Shown: piece after piece, positions 49,867 through 58,552 of the stretch
Layout of the letters: each line of letters starts with the position of its first letter
How positions within the stretch are numbered: position 1 is the first letter of the stretch
NCBI GenBank assembly: GCA_963763955.1
Contig: CAVXQP010000016.1
Span: 124,001 to 188,000, forward strand
Length of the DNA stretch: 64,000 nucleotides
Direction: 5' to 3'
Source: DASUPK01 sp963763955
GTDB taxonomy: Bacteria; Actinomycetota; Thermoleophilia; Solirubrobacterales; 70-9
Program-made: the position numbers and the translations under genes
The notes under the pieces: generated by a model
Database searches by the model: none
What the model was told of the DNA's origin: nothing
The model's input: the letters and a program-made list of their open reading frames with translations, nothing else

Positions 49867-52056
49867 CTAGCCACGAACTACGGCGGCCTCCTCGGCTCGC
49901 CTCAGGTGGCGCTCGATCAGCTCCGACTGCATGTTCCGCGGCTGGTCGCCGTTCAGGGTCCGCCGCGACCAGACTCCGTCGGCGCCGAGCTCCCAGGCGT
50001 TGGTGTTGTCGGCGAACGCCCGGTCGAGCGCGTCCGTCAGCTGGTCGCGGTTCGCCTCGTCGTGGACCGGCGTGACCAGCTCGACGCGGTTGTAGAGGTT
50101 GCGGGGCATCAGGTCGGCGGAGCCGATGTAGATGCCGGTCTCATCGGGCCGCTCGAAGGAGTAGATCCTGGAGTGCTCGAGGAAGCGGCCCACGACCGAG
50201 ACCACCCGGATGTTCTCGGAGATCCCCTCGACGCCGGGGCGCAGCGCGCAGATGCCCCGAACGTTGAGATCGACCTGGACGCCGGCCTGCGAGGCCTGAT
50301 AGAGGGCCTGTATGCAGGGCGGGTCGAGCAGCGAGTTCATCTTCATCCGGATCCGGGCCGGGTGCTCCGGAGAGTGCGCCTCGATGGTGCGTTCGATCTC
50401 GTCGAGGATCCCCTCCTTGAGATTGAAGGGGGCGACCCAGACCTCCCGGTATCCGCTCGGACGCGCATAGCCGGTCAGGTAGTTGAACATCTCGGCGATG
50501 TCCTCACCGATCTCGGAATTCGTGGTGAAGAGCCCGAAGTCGGTGTAGATCCGGGCGGTCTTCGGGTTGTAATTGCCGGTCCCGATGTGGACGTAGTTGC
50601 GGACCCCGTCCCCCTCGCGCCTCGCCACCAGGATGCACTTGACGTGGGTCTTCAGACCGGGGATGCCGTAGACGACGTGCACGCCGGCCTCCTCCAGCGC
50701 CCTCGCCCAGCGGATGTTCGCGCTCTCGTCGAACCGAGCCTTGAGCTCGACCAGGCAGACCGCCTGCTTGCCGCGCTCCGAGGCCTCGATCAGCGCCGGG
50801 ACCAGCGGCGAGTCCGCGCTCGTCCGGTAGACGGTCTGCTTGATCGCGAGGACGTTCGGGTCCTCGACCGCCTGGCGGACGAAGCGCTCAACCGATCCGG
50901 CGAAGGAGTCGTAGGGATGGTGGACCAGGATGTCGCCCTTCCGGATCGCGGCGAAGACGTCGACCTCGCGCTGTGTGCGGCTTCCTTGCTGCAGCGCCGC
51001 CGGCGTCACTCCCTGGAACGGCGGATAGCGCAGCTCCCGGAATCCCCGCACCGAGTAGATGTCGGCGAGGTCGTCGAGGCCGAGCAGTCCCGGCGTCTCG
51101 TAGACCGCCTCGGGCTCGATCTTCATCCCCTCGACGAGCTGATCCCGAAGCCCGGGATCCATGTCCGGCGTGACCTCGAGGCGCACGACCTCTCCGAACC
51201 GCCGGCGGCGCACCTCCTCCTCGACCGCGAGCAGGAGGTCGTCCGCCTCGTCGGAGACGTCGTAGTCGGTGTCCCGGGTCACCCGGAAGAGGGACTGGTG
51301 GACGATCTCCATGCCCGGGAAGAGGTCGTCGAGGTTTGCCGCAACGACATCCTCGAGCGGGACGAAGGTGAGGCCGTCCCCGATCGAGAGGAACCGTCGC
51401 AGCAGCTCCTTCGGCACCTTGACGCGGGCGGCGACCTCCTCGTTCTTCTCCGGGTTTCGGAGCAGGACGCCCCAGTTCAGGGACATGTTCGAGATGTAGG
51501 GGAAGGGCCGGCCGCGCCCGATCACCAGCGGCGTCAGGGCCGGGAACACCTGGCTGGTGAAAAGGTGCTCCACCTCCTCGCGCTCGCCTGCGTTGGCGGC
51601 ATCCAGGGAGAGGACCCGGATCCCGTGCTCGGCCAGGGCGGGGCGGATCTCGTCAGCGAAGCAGCGGCAGAGGCGCGAGCGCAGCTCGATCGTCCGCTGC
51701 CGGATCAGGTCGATGATGTCAGCGGCGGCCATCGCATCGGCACCCCGCTTGTCGATCTTCGACTCGACCTGGTTCTGGAGGCCGGCAACTCGCACCATGA
51801 AGAACTCGTCCAGGTTGTCCTCGTAGATGGAGGCGAAGTTGACTCGCTCGAGCAGAGGAATCCGTGGGTCCTCGGCCAGCTGGAGCACGCGGTCGTTGAA
51901 GTCGAGCCAGGAGAGCTCGCGGTTGAAGTAGAGCGAGGGGTCGGTGAGGTCAGACGCGGAGGCGCTGGTGCGCATCGCCTCGGGGGCGACCGTCGCGCCG
52001 CCGTCCGCGGCCGGCCCGCTGGATTCGCTGGTGCGCTGGGCGAGCTCGTCGGTCAC
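49867..52056 (-). CDS. ppk: Polyphosphate kinase 1
   Basis: Makes polyphosphate from ATP, 729 residues. The N-terminal domain begins SLYFNRELSWLDFNDRVLQLA. The catalytic part has LVELKARFDESANIRWARAL, the autophosphorylated His in GLKTHVKC and the second His in YVHIGTGNYN, followed by ARIYTDFGLFT. DLNVRGICALRPG and RIYSF-type ending strands are also present. It is in a same-strand series with the PHP-glycosyltransferase (22 bases upstream), DUF47 (55 bases), DUF6328 and GT28. Confidence 0.95.
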   Translation of the reverse strand: MTDELAQRTSESSGPAADGGATVAPEAMRTSASASDLTDPSLYFNRELSWLDFNDRVLQLAEDPRIPLLERVNFASIYEDNLDEFFMVRVAGLQNQVESKIDKRGADAMAAADIIDLIRQRTIELRSRLCRCFADEIRPALAEHGIRVLSLDAANAGEREEVEHLFTSQVFPALTPLVIGRGRPFPYISNMSLNWGVLLRNPEKNEEVAARVKVPKELLRRFLSIGDGLTFVPLEDVVAANLDDLFPGMEIVHQSLFRVTRDTDYDVSDEADDLLLAVEEEVRRRRFGEVVRLEVTPDMDPGLRDQLVEGMKIEPEAVYETPGLLGLDDLADIYSVRGFRELRYPPFQGVTPAALQQGSRTQREVDVFAAIRKGDILVHHPYDSFAGSVERFVRQAVEDPNVLAIKQTVYRTSADSPLVPALIEASERGKQAVCLVELKARFDESANIRWARALEEAGVHVVYGIPGLKTHVKCILVARREGDGVRNYVHIGTGNYNPKTARIYTDFGLFTTNSEIGEDIAEMFNYLTGYARPSGYREVWVAPFNLKEGILDEIERTIEAHSPEHPARIRMKMNSLLDPPCIQALYQASQAGVQVDLNVRGICALRPGVEGISENIRVVSVVGRFLEHSRIYSFERPDETGIYIGSADLMPRNLYNRVELVTPVHDEANRDQLTDALDRAFADNTNAWELGADGVWSRRTLNGDQPRNMQSELIERHLRRAEEAAVVRG

Positions 52057-52078
52057 CCCAGAGACCTTAGACGGTCTC

Positions 52079-54442
52079 TCAAGCCGCTCTGACGAGCTTG
52101 ATGCGAGGCCGGTCTTCGGGCTCGGTGACCCGGTCGTATCCGTCCGCCAGCTCCCTCATCGCGGCCTCCCAGGTGCGCGCGCGGGCGGCGGCGAGACCCT
52201 GGCGGCCGAGCTTTGCCCGCCACGCCGGGGAATCGGCGAGCTGGCGGATCGCGGCCGCCAGCATGCCGGCGTCGGGTTCGCAGAGCCGTCCGGTCTCGCC
52301 GTCGACGACGATCGATGAGGGCCCTCCCTCGTCGACCGCCACGCAGGGGAGTCCGCTCGCCCCGGCCTCGACCAGGACCTGGCCGAAGGTGTCGGTCCGG
52401 CTGCAGAACAGGAAGATGTCAGCGCTCGCGTAAGCCCGTGCGAGGTCGTCACCGCTCAGCCAGCCGAGCAGCGTGGCGCGGTCGCCCAGCCGCTCGCGGA
52501 GCTCGTCCTCTTCCGGGCCGCCGCCCGCGAGCAGCAGATGCAGCCTCGGATCCGCCTCGTAGGCGCGGAGGAAGGATTCGGCCAGCAGGTCGACGCCCTT
52601 CTCCCTCGTCAGCCTCCCTACATACATAACCTTGATATCGCCGGGGTAGGAACCGGCTTCACGCAGGGCTGGGTCGAAGCGGGTGGTGTCGACCCCGCGC
52701 CCCCAGCGGCCGATGGCGGCGCGCTCGACGCCGATGCGCAGCAGGGATTCGTCGCTCGCCGGGCTCGGCGAGAGGACGTGCCCGCACTGGCGGTAGAAGA
52801 TCGAGAGCGCCATGTCCGCGCCCCTCTGCAGATCGGGCGAGGAGGAGCGAAGCCCCGCATAGGTGCCCAGCTCGGTGTGCCAGCTGCCCAGCACGGGCAG
52901 CTCCATGATCCGTGCGATCAGAGCCGCCGTCACTCCGGCGGGGCCGGGCGCGGTCAGGTGGACGGCGTCGAATCGACCCTCCGCCAGCACCTCGACCATC
53001 GCGGGCAGGCTCGGCACGCCGATCTCGAGGCCGGCGTAGAGGGGGACTTCGACCTCGGCGACCGCGGAGAGCCGGCGATCGACGTTGCGGTCCGTCCCGA
53101 TCACCTCGACCTCGTGTCCGGGTACGCCGAGCTCGCGGATCCGCTCGATCGTGTGCGTGACGCCGTGGACTCCGCCGATCGCGTCGGCGATCAGGGCGAC
53201 GCGCTTCGGGCCCTCGGCCGGGGTGAGCTTCGCCTTCTCCTTGCCGAGGAAGGCGGCGGCCGGTGCGTAGGGGATCGCCGGGATCGCTGCCCGAAGGAGG
53301 CTGCGGCCGACCTCCACCGCCCGGGTGGCGAGCTCGCTCGGCTCTCCCCGGCTGTCCAGATCCTCGAGGGTCCGTTCCACGACCTCGCGCAGGCGGGCCT
53401 CGTGGATTCGGCGCGCATGGCGGGCAAGCTCGGCGTGGCTGAACTCCTCGGCCTGCATGTAGTCGATCAACGCTCGGCCGGGCTCAACGCCGACCGCGGC
53501 GACGAACGCGTTGAGCAACGCCCGGGCGTCCTCGGGTCCGAGGTCTCCCCCGGTCTCTCCCCGGCGCCTGTCTCCCTCGGTCATCACCCGCTCGGCGATC
53601 CTGAGGACTGCATCAGCCCGCATGTCCTCAGCTTCGCTCAGCGGAGCGGTGGTGCGGGCGGAGCCCGCACGGGGCATGCGAGAGGCATCAGCAAGGGACG
53701 GGGTTCGGTCCTTCATCAGCAGTGCCCGCGTCCCGAGCGCCATCGCCGAATGCGCCCACTTCGCGGCGCTGCCCTGCTCGCCGCGGGCGTCGGCGCGGCC
53801 CTCGCGTAGGTGGAGCAGAAACTCTTCCGGCGTGGCCGCGGGTGGCGTCTCGGTGAACGTCCGCCCGATGTCCACGCCGGCATGGTCATCCGAGCCGCCG
53901 GTGCCGGTACCACCGTGCGTCTCGATGTAGATCGCGGCCGGCATGTTGAGCTCGCGCGCGCGGGAGCCGTTGCGGGTCTCCCAAACCGGGAACAGCTGCG
54001 CGAGCCGTCGCCTGTGCGCCGGAGAGAGGGGCGCCTCGACCGCGTAGAAGGGATGAGCAAGGGAGCAGGAGATCTCGTTGGAGTGCAGGTACTCCGCGCA
54101 GACCTCGAGGTCGCGATTGTGCTCCTGCAGCCAGCCGTGATCGTCGGGGCTGATCCCGAAGCAGAGCAGGTGGACGGCCTGCGGCTCGCCGCGGAACCAG
54201 ACGGTGAGCTCCTCGGAGATGAAGACATCGTGGCGATCGGCGATCTCGAGGCAGCCGTCGATCGTGTCGTGATCGGTGATCGTCACGAACTCCATGCCCC
54301 TCCGCTTGGCGAGCTCGTAGACCTCCTCGGGCGGAGTCGCGCATTCGGGAAGGCCAAGACTTCTCTGGATACCGAGCTTGGAGATCTCGGAGGCGGTCGA
54401 GTGACAGTGCAGGTCCACCCGGGTGGTGGCGATCGGGTTCAT
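52079..54442 (-). CDS. Fusion: PHP metal-dependent phosphoesterase + GT4 glycosyltransferase
   Basis: 787 residues. The PHP domain has RVDLHCHSTASE at 8-19, TITDHDTIDG near 55, AHPFYAVEAPL and GGSDDHAGVDIG, all metal ligands present. After a helical linker rich in charged residues (about 270-410), a GT-B transferase starts near residue 413 (RVALIADAIGGVHGVTHTI), with VMYVGRLTREKGVDLL and CSRTDTFGQVLVEAGASGLP. ATG 54442 is chosen. A phosphoesterase joined to a transferase could couple removal of a phosphate with sugar addition, for example on glycolipids, but this is inferred. The GH31 gene is divergent, with 123 bases between. Confidence 0.82.
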   Translation of the reverse strand: MNPIATTRVDLHCHSTASEISKLGIQRSLGLPECATPPEEVYELAKRRGMEFVTITDHDTIDGCLEIADRHDVFISEELTVWFRGEPQAVHLLCFGISPDDHGWLQEHNRDLEVCAEYLHSNEISCSLAHPFYAVEAPLSPAHRRRLAQLFPVWETRNGSRARELNMPAAIYIETHGGTGTGGSDDHAGVDIGRTFTETPPAATPEEFLLHLREGRADARGEQGSAAKWAHSAMALGTRALLMKDRTPSLADASRMPRAGSARTTAPLSEAEDMRADAVLRIAERVMTEGDRRRGETGGDLGPEDARALLNAFVAAVGVEPGRALIDYMQAEEFSHAELARHARRIHEARLREVVERTLEDLDSRGEPSELATRAVEVGRSLLRAAIPAIPYAPAAAFLGKEKAKLTPAEGPKRVALIADAIGGVHGVTHTIERIRELGVPGHEVEVIGTDRNVDRRLSAVAEVEVPLYAGLEIGVPSLPAMVEVLAEGRFDAVHLTAPGPAGVTAALIARIMELPVLGSWHTELGTYAGLRSSSPDLQRGADMALSIFYRQCGHVLSPSPASDESLLRIGVERAAIGRWGRGVDTTRFDPALREAGSYPGDIKVMYVGRLTREKGVDLLAESFLRAYEADPRLHLLLAGGGPEEDELRERLGDRATLLGWLSGDDLARAYASADIFLFCSRTDTFGQVLVEAGASGLPCVAVDEGGPSSIVVDGETGRLCEPDAGMLAAAIRQLADSPAWRAKLGRQGLAAARARTWEAAMRELADGYDRVTEPEDRPRIKLVRAA

Positions 54443-54565
54443 CGTTGACCCTTTCTCGTCGTTCACTTTCATCTCGAAGGGTGGCCGTTTGCAGGGAAAT
54501 CCCGTTACGAGGTGGTGTCCGCCACGTAAAGAGGTCGTGAACGAAGCCGCTGGCAAACTTGGCCG

Positions 54566-56701
54566 GTGGGCGTCTCATTCGAGAGGGGGGTCCCCGAGGG
54601 ATCTCTTTGGGCCGGAGACGAGGTGGCCGCGAGGCTGCTCGCCGGGCTCCGCCCCTGGGCCTGCCGTGGCGTCGCCCGCGACCAGCTGATCAGGCTGACG
54701 GAGGGTGTCCTCGTCCACGAGGAGCGGGAGGCGCCGGTGACGCTCGATGACGAGGAAGTGGATGTCTCCTGGCCCGCCGCAGACCGGCTGCTGATCGAGA
54801 TCGATCCCTCAGACGCGGCGTGGCTGCGGCTCGGCGCCGGCTGGCCGCTGCTCGACGGGGAGCGGATCACGGGGCTGGGCGCTCGACACGGCCTCGACTT
54901 CGACCAGCGCGGCCGTTGCATCCGCCTTGGCGCGGACCGACGCTACACCGGGCCGGACTGTCCGCCGGAGTTCCTCGAGCAGGGCGGCATCGCGCAGGGC
55001 GACTACGCACCCGTCCCCTGGCTGCTCTCCTCCGCCGGCTGGGCCGCGTGGATCGATACCTCGGGCCCCGGGGTCGAGGTGGACCTGACGAGCGACCAGG
55101 TCTCGCTCTCGGTGCGGTCCGGCTCAGGGCCGCTCCGCCTCCACCTCTTCGTCGGGCCGACGCCGGCGGCGCGGCTACGCGCCTTCCTCCACGAGACGGG
55201 CATGCCCGCGCTGATGCCGGAGTGGGCCTACGGCCACTGGAAGAGCCGCGACGTCTACGAGCACCAGGACGCCGTCGAGGACGACTGGCGCGGCTACCGG
55301 CACCATGAGATCCCGCTCGACGCGATCGTGATCGACTCGCCCTGGGAGACGCAGTACAACACCTGGCGCTTCAACCCCCACCAGTTCCCGGACGCACCGG
55401 GACTCGTGAGGGGGATGCGCGACGACGGAGTCCGGACGGTCGTCTGGGTGACGCCCTGGGTCAACCTCGAGTCGATCGACGGGCAACGCCCACCGGACGC
55501 CGAGTCCGAGCGGCTCCACTCCGAGCCCGCGGAGAACTACGCCGGGGGCGCCGAGGCCGGCCACTACGTGGGGGCGCCCGATGGTCGACCGCACATCGGG
55601 CGCTGGTGGATGGGCACGGGATCGATCGTCGACTTCACCTCAGCGGCAGCGAGGAATTGGTGGCGGGAGCTCTCCCGCAATGTCTTCGAGCTCGGGGTAG
55701 AGGGCGTCAAGGCGGATGACGGAGAGGGCTACTACTTGCCGCCCGACGCGCGGCTGGCGGACGGGCGCGTCGGCGCGGAGGCGGCCTGGGAGTACGGGCG
55801 GCTCTATCGCGAGAGCACGCAGGAGGCACTCGACGCGGTGCACGGCGACGGCTGTGGCGTGGTCTTCGGCCGCTCCGGCTGGACCGGCCAGCAGGCGATC
55901 GGGATGCTCTGGGGCGGTGACCAGGCATCCGACTTCTGGTCGCTTCGGGCATTGCTGACCTCGCTGCTCACCTGCGCAGCGACCGGCTTCTCGAACCTCT
56001 CCCATGACGTCGGCGGGTATCTCGGCCGCCGGCTGGCTGAACGCTGCGAGCCCGAGCTGCTCATCCGCTGGGCACAGCTCGGTGCGCTCAGCCCGCTGAT
56101 GCAGGCACATGGACGCTTCGAGCAGGAGGCCTGGACCTATGACGGACGCATCCTCGACCTCTACCGCGAGGCCGTACTCCTGCACGAGCGCCTCGTTCCG
56201 TACATCAGGGCGGCCGCGGCGACGGCGTCCCGCAGCGGCCTGCCGATCATGCGGCCCCTCTGTCTGGTCGATCCCGAGGACCCGGAGGGTTGGGCTATCG
56301 CCGACTCCTACCTGCTCGGCCCCTCGCTCTGGGTCGCGCCGGTCCTCGAGGAGGGAGCAACCGAGCGCCGCGCTTACCTCCCCCGCGGTGAGTGGATCGA
56401 CTGGTGGACAGGAGAGCCGCTCACCGGGGGCCGGTGGATCGACGCCGAGGCGCCACTCGAGCGGATCCCCCTCTGGGTGCGTGCCGGCTCTCTGCTGATC
56501 ACCTATCCGGCCGGCGAAATCGCCGGAGGCCTCGGCGAGGAGGACCCGACCCGCCCACTCGAGGCGGCGCTCTGGGGGAAGCCTCCCCTCGGCCACGTCG
56601 GCGCCAGGCTCGCCGACGGCACGCGCGTCGCCTGGCGGCGGGGCGAGTGGTCGGTCTCGCCGGACCGGGTCGTGCGTTTCGTCGATCCCCCGAAGCCGTA
56701 G
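54566..56701 (+). CDS. GH31 alpha-glycosidase
   Basis: Retaining alpha-glucosidase/xylosidase of 711 residues, no signal peptide, so probably cytoplasmic. The beta-sandwich N-terminal domain leads into the barrel with MPEWAYGHWKSRDVYEHQD. The nucleophile is Asp384 in VKADDGEG, and Asp452 in WGGDQASDFWS is the likely acid/base. The C-terminal part has LLGPSLWVAPVLEEGATERR and LPRGEWIDWW. The start is GTG 54566. It would release terminal alpha-linked glucose or xylose from oligosaccharides. It is divergent from the PHP-glycosyltransferase gene. Confidence 0.88.
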   Translation: MGVSFERGVPEGSLWAGDEVAARLLAGLRPWACRGVARDQLIRLTEGVLVHEEREAPVTLDDEEVDVSWPAADRLLIEIDPSDAAWLRLGAGWPLLDGERITGLGARHGLDFDQRGRCIRLGADRRYTGPDCPPEFLEQGGIAQGDYAPVPWLLSSAGWAAWIDTSGPGVEVDLTSDQVSLSVRSGSGPLRLHLFVGPTPAARLRAFLHETGMPALMPEWAYGHWKSRDVYEHQDAVEDDWRGYRHHEIPLDAIVIDSPWETQYNTWRFNPHQFPDAPGLVRGMRDDGVRTVVWVTPWVNLESIDGQRPPDAESERLHSEPAENYAGGAEAGHYVGAPDGRPHIGRWWMGTGSIVDFTSAAARNWWRELSRNVFELGVEGVKADDGEGYYLPPDARLADGRVGAEAAWEYGRLYRESTQEALDAVHGDGCGVVFGRSGWTGQQAIGMLWGGDQASDFWSLRALLTSLLTCAATGFSNLSHDVGGYLGRRLAERCEPELLIRWAQLGALSPLMQAHGRFEQEAWTYDGRILDLYREAVLLHERLVPYIRAAAATASRSGLPIMRPLCLVDPEDPEGWAIADSYLLGPSLWVAPVLEEGATERRAYLPRGEWIDWWTGEPLTGGRWIDAEAPLERIPLWVRAGSLLITYPAGEIAGGLGEEDPTRPLEAALWGKPPLGHVGARLADGTRVAWRRGEWSVSPDRVVRFVDPPKP

Positions 56702-56718
56702 CCTGCCCCGCGAGCACC

Positions 56719-57297
56719 ATGGCCAGGCTCATCTATTCGGCGATCGCCTCCCTGGACGGCTACGTATCGGACGAGCAGGGCAAGTTCGACTGGGCGGAGC
56801 CGGACGAGGAGGTTCACGCCTTCGTCAACGACCTCGAGCGGACCGTTGGCACCTACCTCTATGGGCGCCTGATGTACGAGACCATGGCCGTCTGGGAGAC
56901 CAACCCGAGCCTCGCCGCCAGGTCGGAGCTCTTGCGGGACTACGCCGAGATCTGGCAGGCCGCCGAGAAGATCGTGTATTCGCGGACGCTGGAGGAGCCG
57001 GCCACCGCGCAGACCCGGATCGAACGGGACTTCGACCCCGAGGACGTCAGGCGGATGAAGGCCTCGGCCGAGAGCGACCTCACGGTGGGAGGCCCTGAGC
57101 TCGCGGCCCACGCCCTCCGGGCGGCGCTGGTCGATGAGTGCCGCCTGTTCCTGGCACCGGTGATCGTGGGCGGCGGCCACCGGTGGCTTCCCGACGACCT
57201 CCATCTCGAGCTACAGCTGAGGGACGAACGGCGCTTCGGCAGCGGGTTCGTGTACCTCGCCTACAGCACCGCGGCCCGAGCGGAGTCGACGGACTAG
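56719..57297 (+). CDS. Dihydrofolate reductase / RibD C-terminal family protein
   Basis: 192 residues with the RibD-C fold. YSAIASLDGYVSDEQG is the N-terminal strand typical of the YyaP/DfrA group, and GRLMYETMAVWE the next helix. LTVGGPELAAHALRAALVDE and FLAPVIVGGG bind the NADPH phosphate. Family members are mostly uncharacterised reductases, not classical DHFR. ATG 56719 lies 17 bases after the GH31 stop, so co-transcription is likely. It converges with the CHAD gene, with 4 bases of overlap. Confidence 0.8.
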   Translation: MARLIYSAIASLDGYVSDEQGKFDWAEPDEEVHAFVNDLERTVGTYLYGRLMYETMAVWETNPSLAARSELLRDYAEIWQAAEKIVYSRTLEEPATAQTRIERDFDPEDVRRMKASAESDLTVGGPELAAHALRAALVDECRLFLAPVIVGGGHRWLPDDLHLELQLRDERRFGSGFVYLAYSTAARAESTD

Positions 57298-58049
57298 CTC
57301 GGGCGGCGCGGTGCCGCGCCGGTGCGTCGCTGCACCTGCTCGTGGCGCTCCTCGTGGCGTTCCGCCTGCTGGTTCGCGCGCTCGCGATCGAGTCGCGCCT
57401 GCTCAGCCTGCGCCTCCGCCTGACGGGCGGCGCGATCGGCCGCCTCCGCCTCCCTGCGGGCGCGCTCCGCGGCCTTGGCGGTGCGGCGGGCCTCCCGGGC
57501 GCGGCGCAGATGGCCGTCCACGGCCCGCTGCAGCCGTGGCCAGGTCCCGGTCTCCTCCTGGCGGCGCCAGAAGGCCGCGAAGCGATCGCTGAGCAGATCG
57601 CGGCGCGCCTCGAGATAGACCGCCAGGACGTCGAGCCCGCGGTAGGCGGTGCGGTGCCGTGCCTGCGCCGCGAGCCTCGGATCCAAATCGGGCGCGTGGC
57701 CGGCCTTCTCCCTGACCCCTTTGGCGTCTGCTTGCTGCAGCTCCTGGAGATGCCCGCGCACCCGAGGCAGCATCACGTCGCAGTCGTGGATCTCGCCGAG
57801 GATGTCCTGGAGGTCGCGCGCCCGGCGGCGCGCGGTGTCGGCGGAACGGCCGAAGGCGAAGCCTGTCACCTCGAGCACGTAGCGAAGGCGTTTCGCGGCG
57901 ATGCGCATGTCGTGCTGAGCCTTCGTCTTGCCGTCGAGCGCCCGCGGCGCGAGGGCGAGGAGCTCGTCGAGCCTCACCTGGATGATGCGGGCGGCGTTCT
58001 CGCCGAGTGGGTGCGTGGGGTCGAGCTTCTTGATCGGCCTGGCCTTCAC
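57294..58049 (-). CDS. CHAD domain protein (second of pair)
   Basis: 251 residues. The CHAD domain covers about the first 180: THPLGENAARIIQVRLDELLAL, then QHDMRIAAKRLRYVLEVTGF with the conserved His and basic residues, ILGEIHDCDVMLPRV, and HRTAYRGLDVLAVYLEARR. CHAD domains bind polyphosphate through surface histidines and arginines. The last 70 residues are a highly charged helix rich in Ala, Arg, Glu and Gln, probably a coiled coil. The start is GTG 58049, overlapping the first CHAD gene by 4 bases. Confidence 0.87.
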   Translation of the reverse strand: MKARPIKKLDPTHPLGENAARIIQVRLDELLALAPRALDGKTKAQHDMRIAAKRLRYVLEVTGFAFGRSADTARRRARDLQDILGEIHDCDVMLPRVRGHLQELQQADAKGVREKAGHAPDLDPRLAAQARHRTAYRGLDVLAVYLEARRDLLSDRFAAFWRRQEETGTWPRLQRAVDGHLRRAREARRTAKAAERARREAEAADRAARQAEAQAEQARLDRERANQQAERHEERHEQVQRRTGAAPRRPS

Positions 58050-58531
58050 GCGGCTGCCGCCGCGGCACCGCGCACGAGCTCGTCCATGCTCTCCCGAAGC
58101 GCCTTGAGATTGTCCTCGGAGACAAGCGGCGCCAGGTCCTCGTTGGCCCGCTGCTGCTCGCCGCGGAGCTGCTCGATCAGGGAGGCGACACCGCGGCGAT
58201 CGGGCGCCGCCATCTGATCGTTGAAGTTGTGGAGCGCCGCGATCGCCACGTCGCGGTCGCGCCGCTCCCCGAGGGCGTCCGCGAGCCGCTTGACCTCCGT
58301 CAGCGCCTGGCCATATGCCTTGGCGGGGAAGCAAGGCTCGAAAATCTCGAGCGTCGCCCGCAGGCGGCGCGTGGCCACCCGCATGTCGTGGACCCGCTCG
58401 ATGTCGCCCGTGTCCAGCACGCCCTGGGCATGCGCGGCCAGCTCCGCGCCGCGCACCGACACGACCTTCGCGGCCGCCTCCGCGTATGCATCGTCGGACG
58501 TGAGATCGGGGATTGGCTTCGCTTTGGCCAT
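58046..58531 (-). CDS. CHAD domain protein (first of pair)
   Basis: 161 residues holding one CHAD repeat: VHDMRVATRRLRATLEIFEP is the signature helix with His and Arg/Lys residues, and LGERRDRDVAIAALHNF the next conserved helix. CHAD domains usually occur as two repeats in one chain, so this gene and its 4-base-overlapping partner look like one two-repeat CHAD protein split in two. ppx lies upstream, 21 bases away, on the same strand. Likely role: binding polyphosphate granules. Confidence 0.87.
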   Translation of the reverse strand: MAKAKPIPDLTSDDAYAEAAAKVVSVRGAELAAHAQGVLDTGDIERVHDMRVATRRLRATLEIFEPCFPAKAYGQALTEVKRLADALGERRDRDVAIAALHNFNDQMAAPDRRGVASLIEQLRGEQQRANEDLAPLVSEDNLKALRESMDELVRGAAAAAA

Positions 58532-58552
58532 CGCGGCCGGTAACGCTAACGC

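Noticed and set aside
49780..52092. 770-residue open frame antisense to ppk
   Set aside because: Its sequence is Asp/Val/Leu-rich with no motifs, while the opposite strand encodes a complete polyphosphate kinase. Long antisense frames are expected at this GC content.
52538..53809. 423-residue open frame antisense to the PHP-glycosyltransferase
   Set aside because: Low-information sequence opposite a gene with intact PHP and GT4 motifs.
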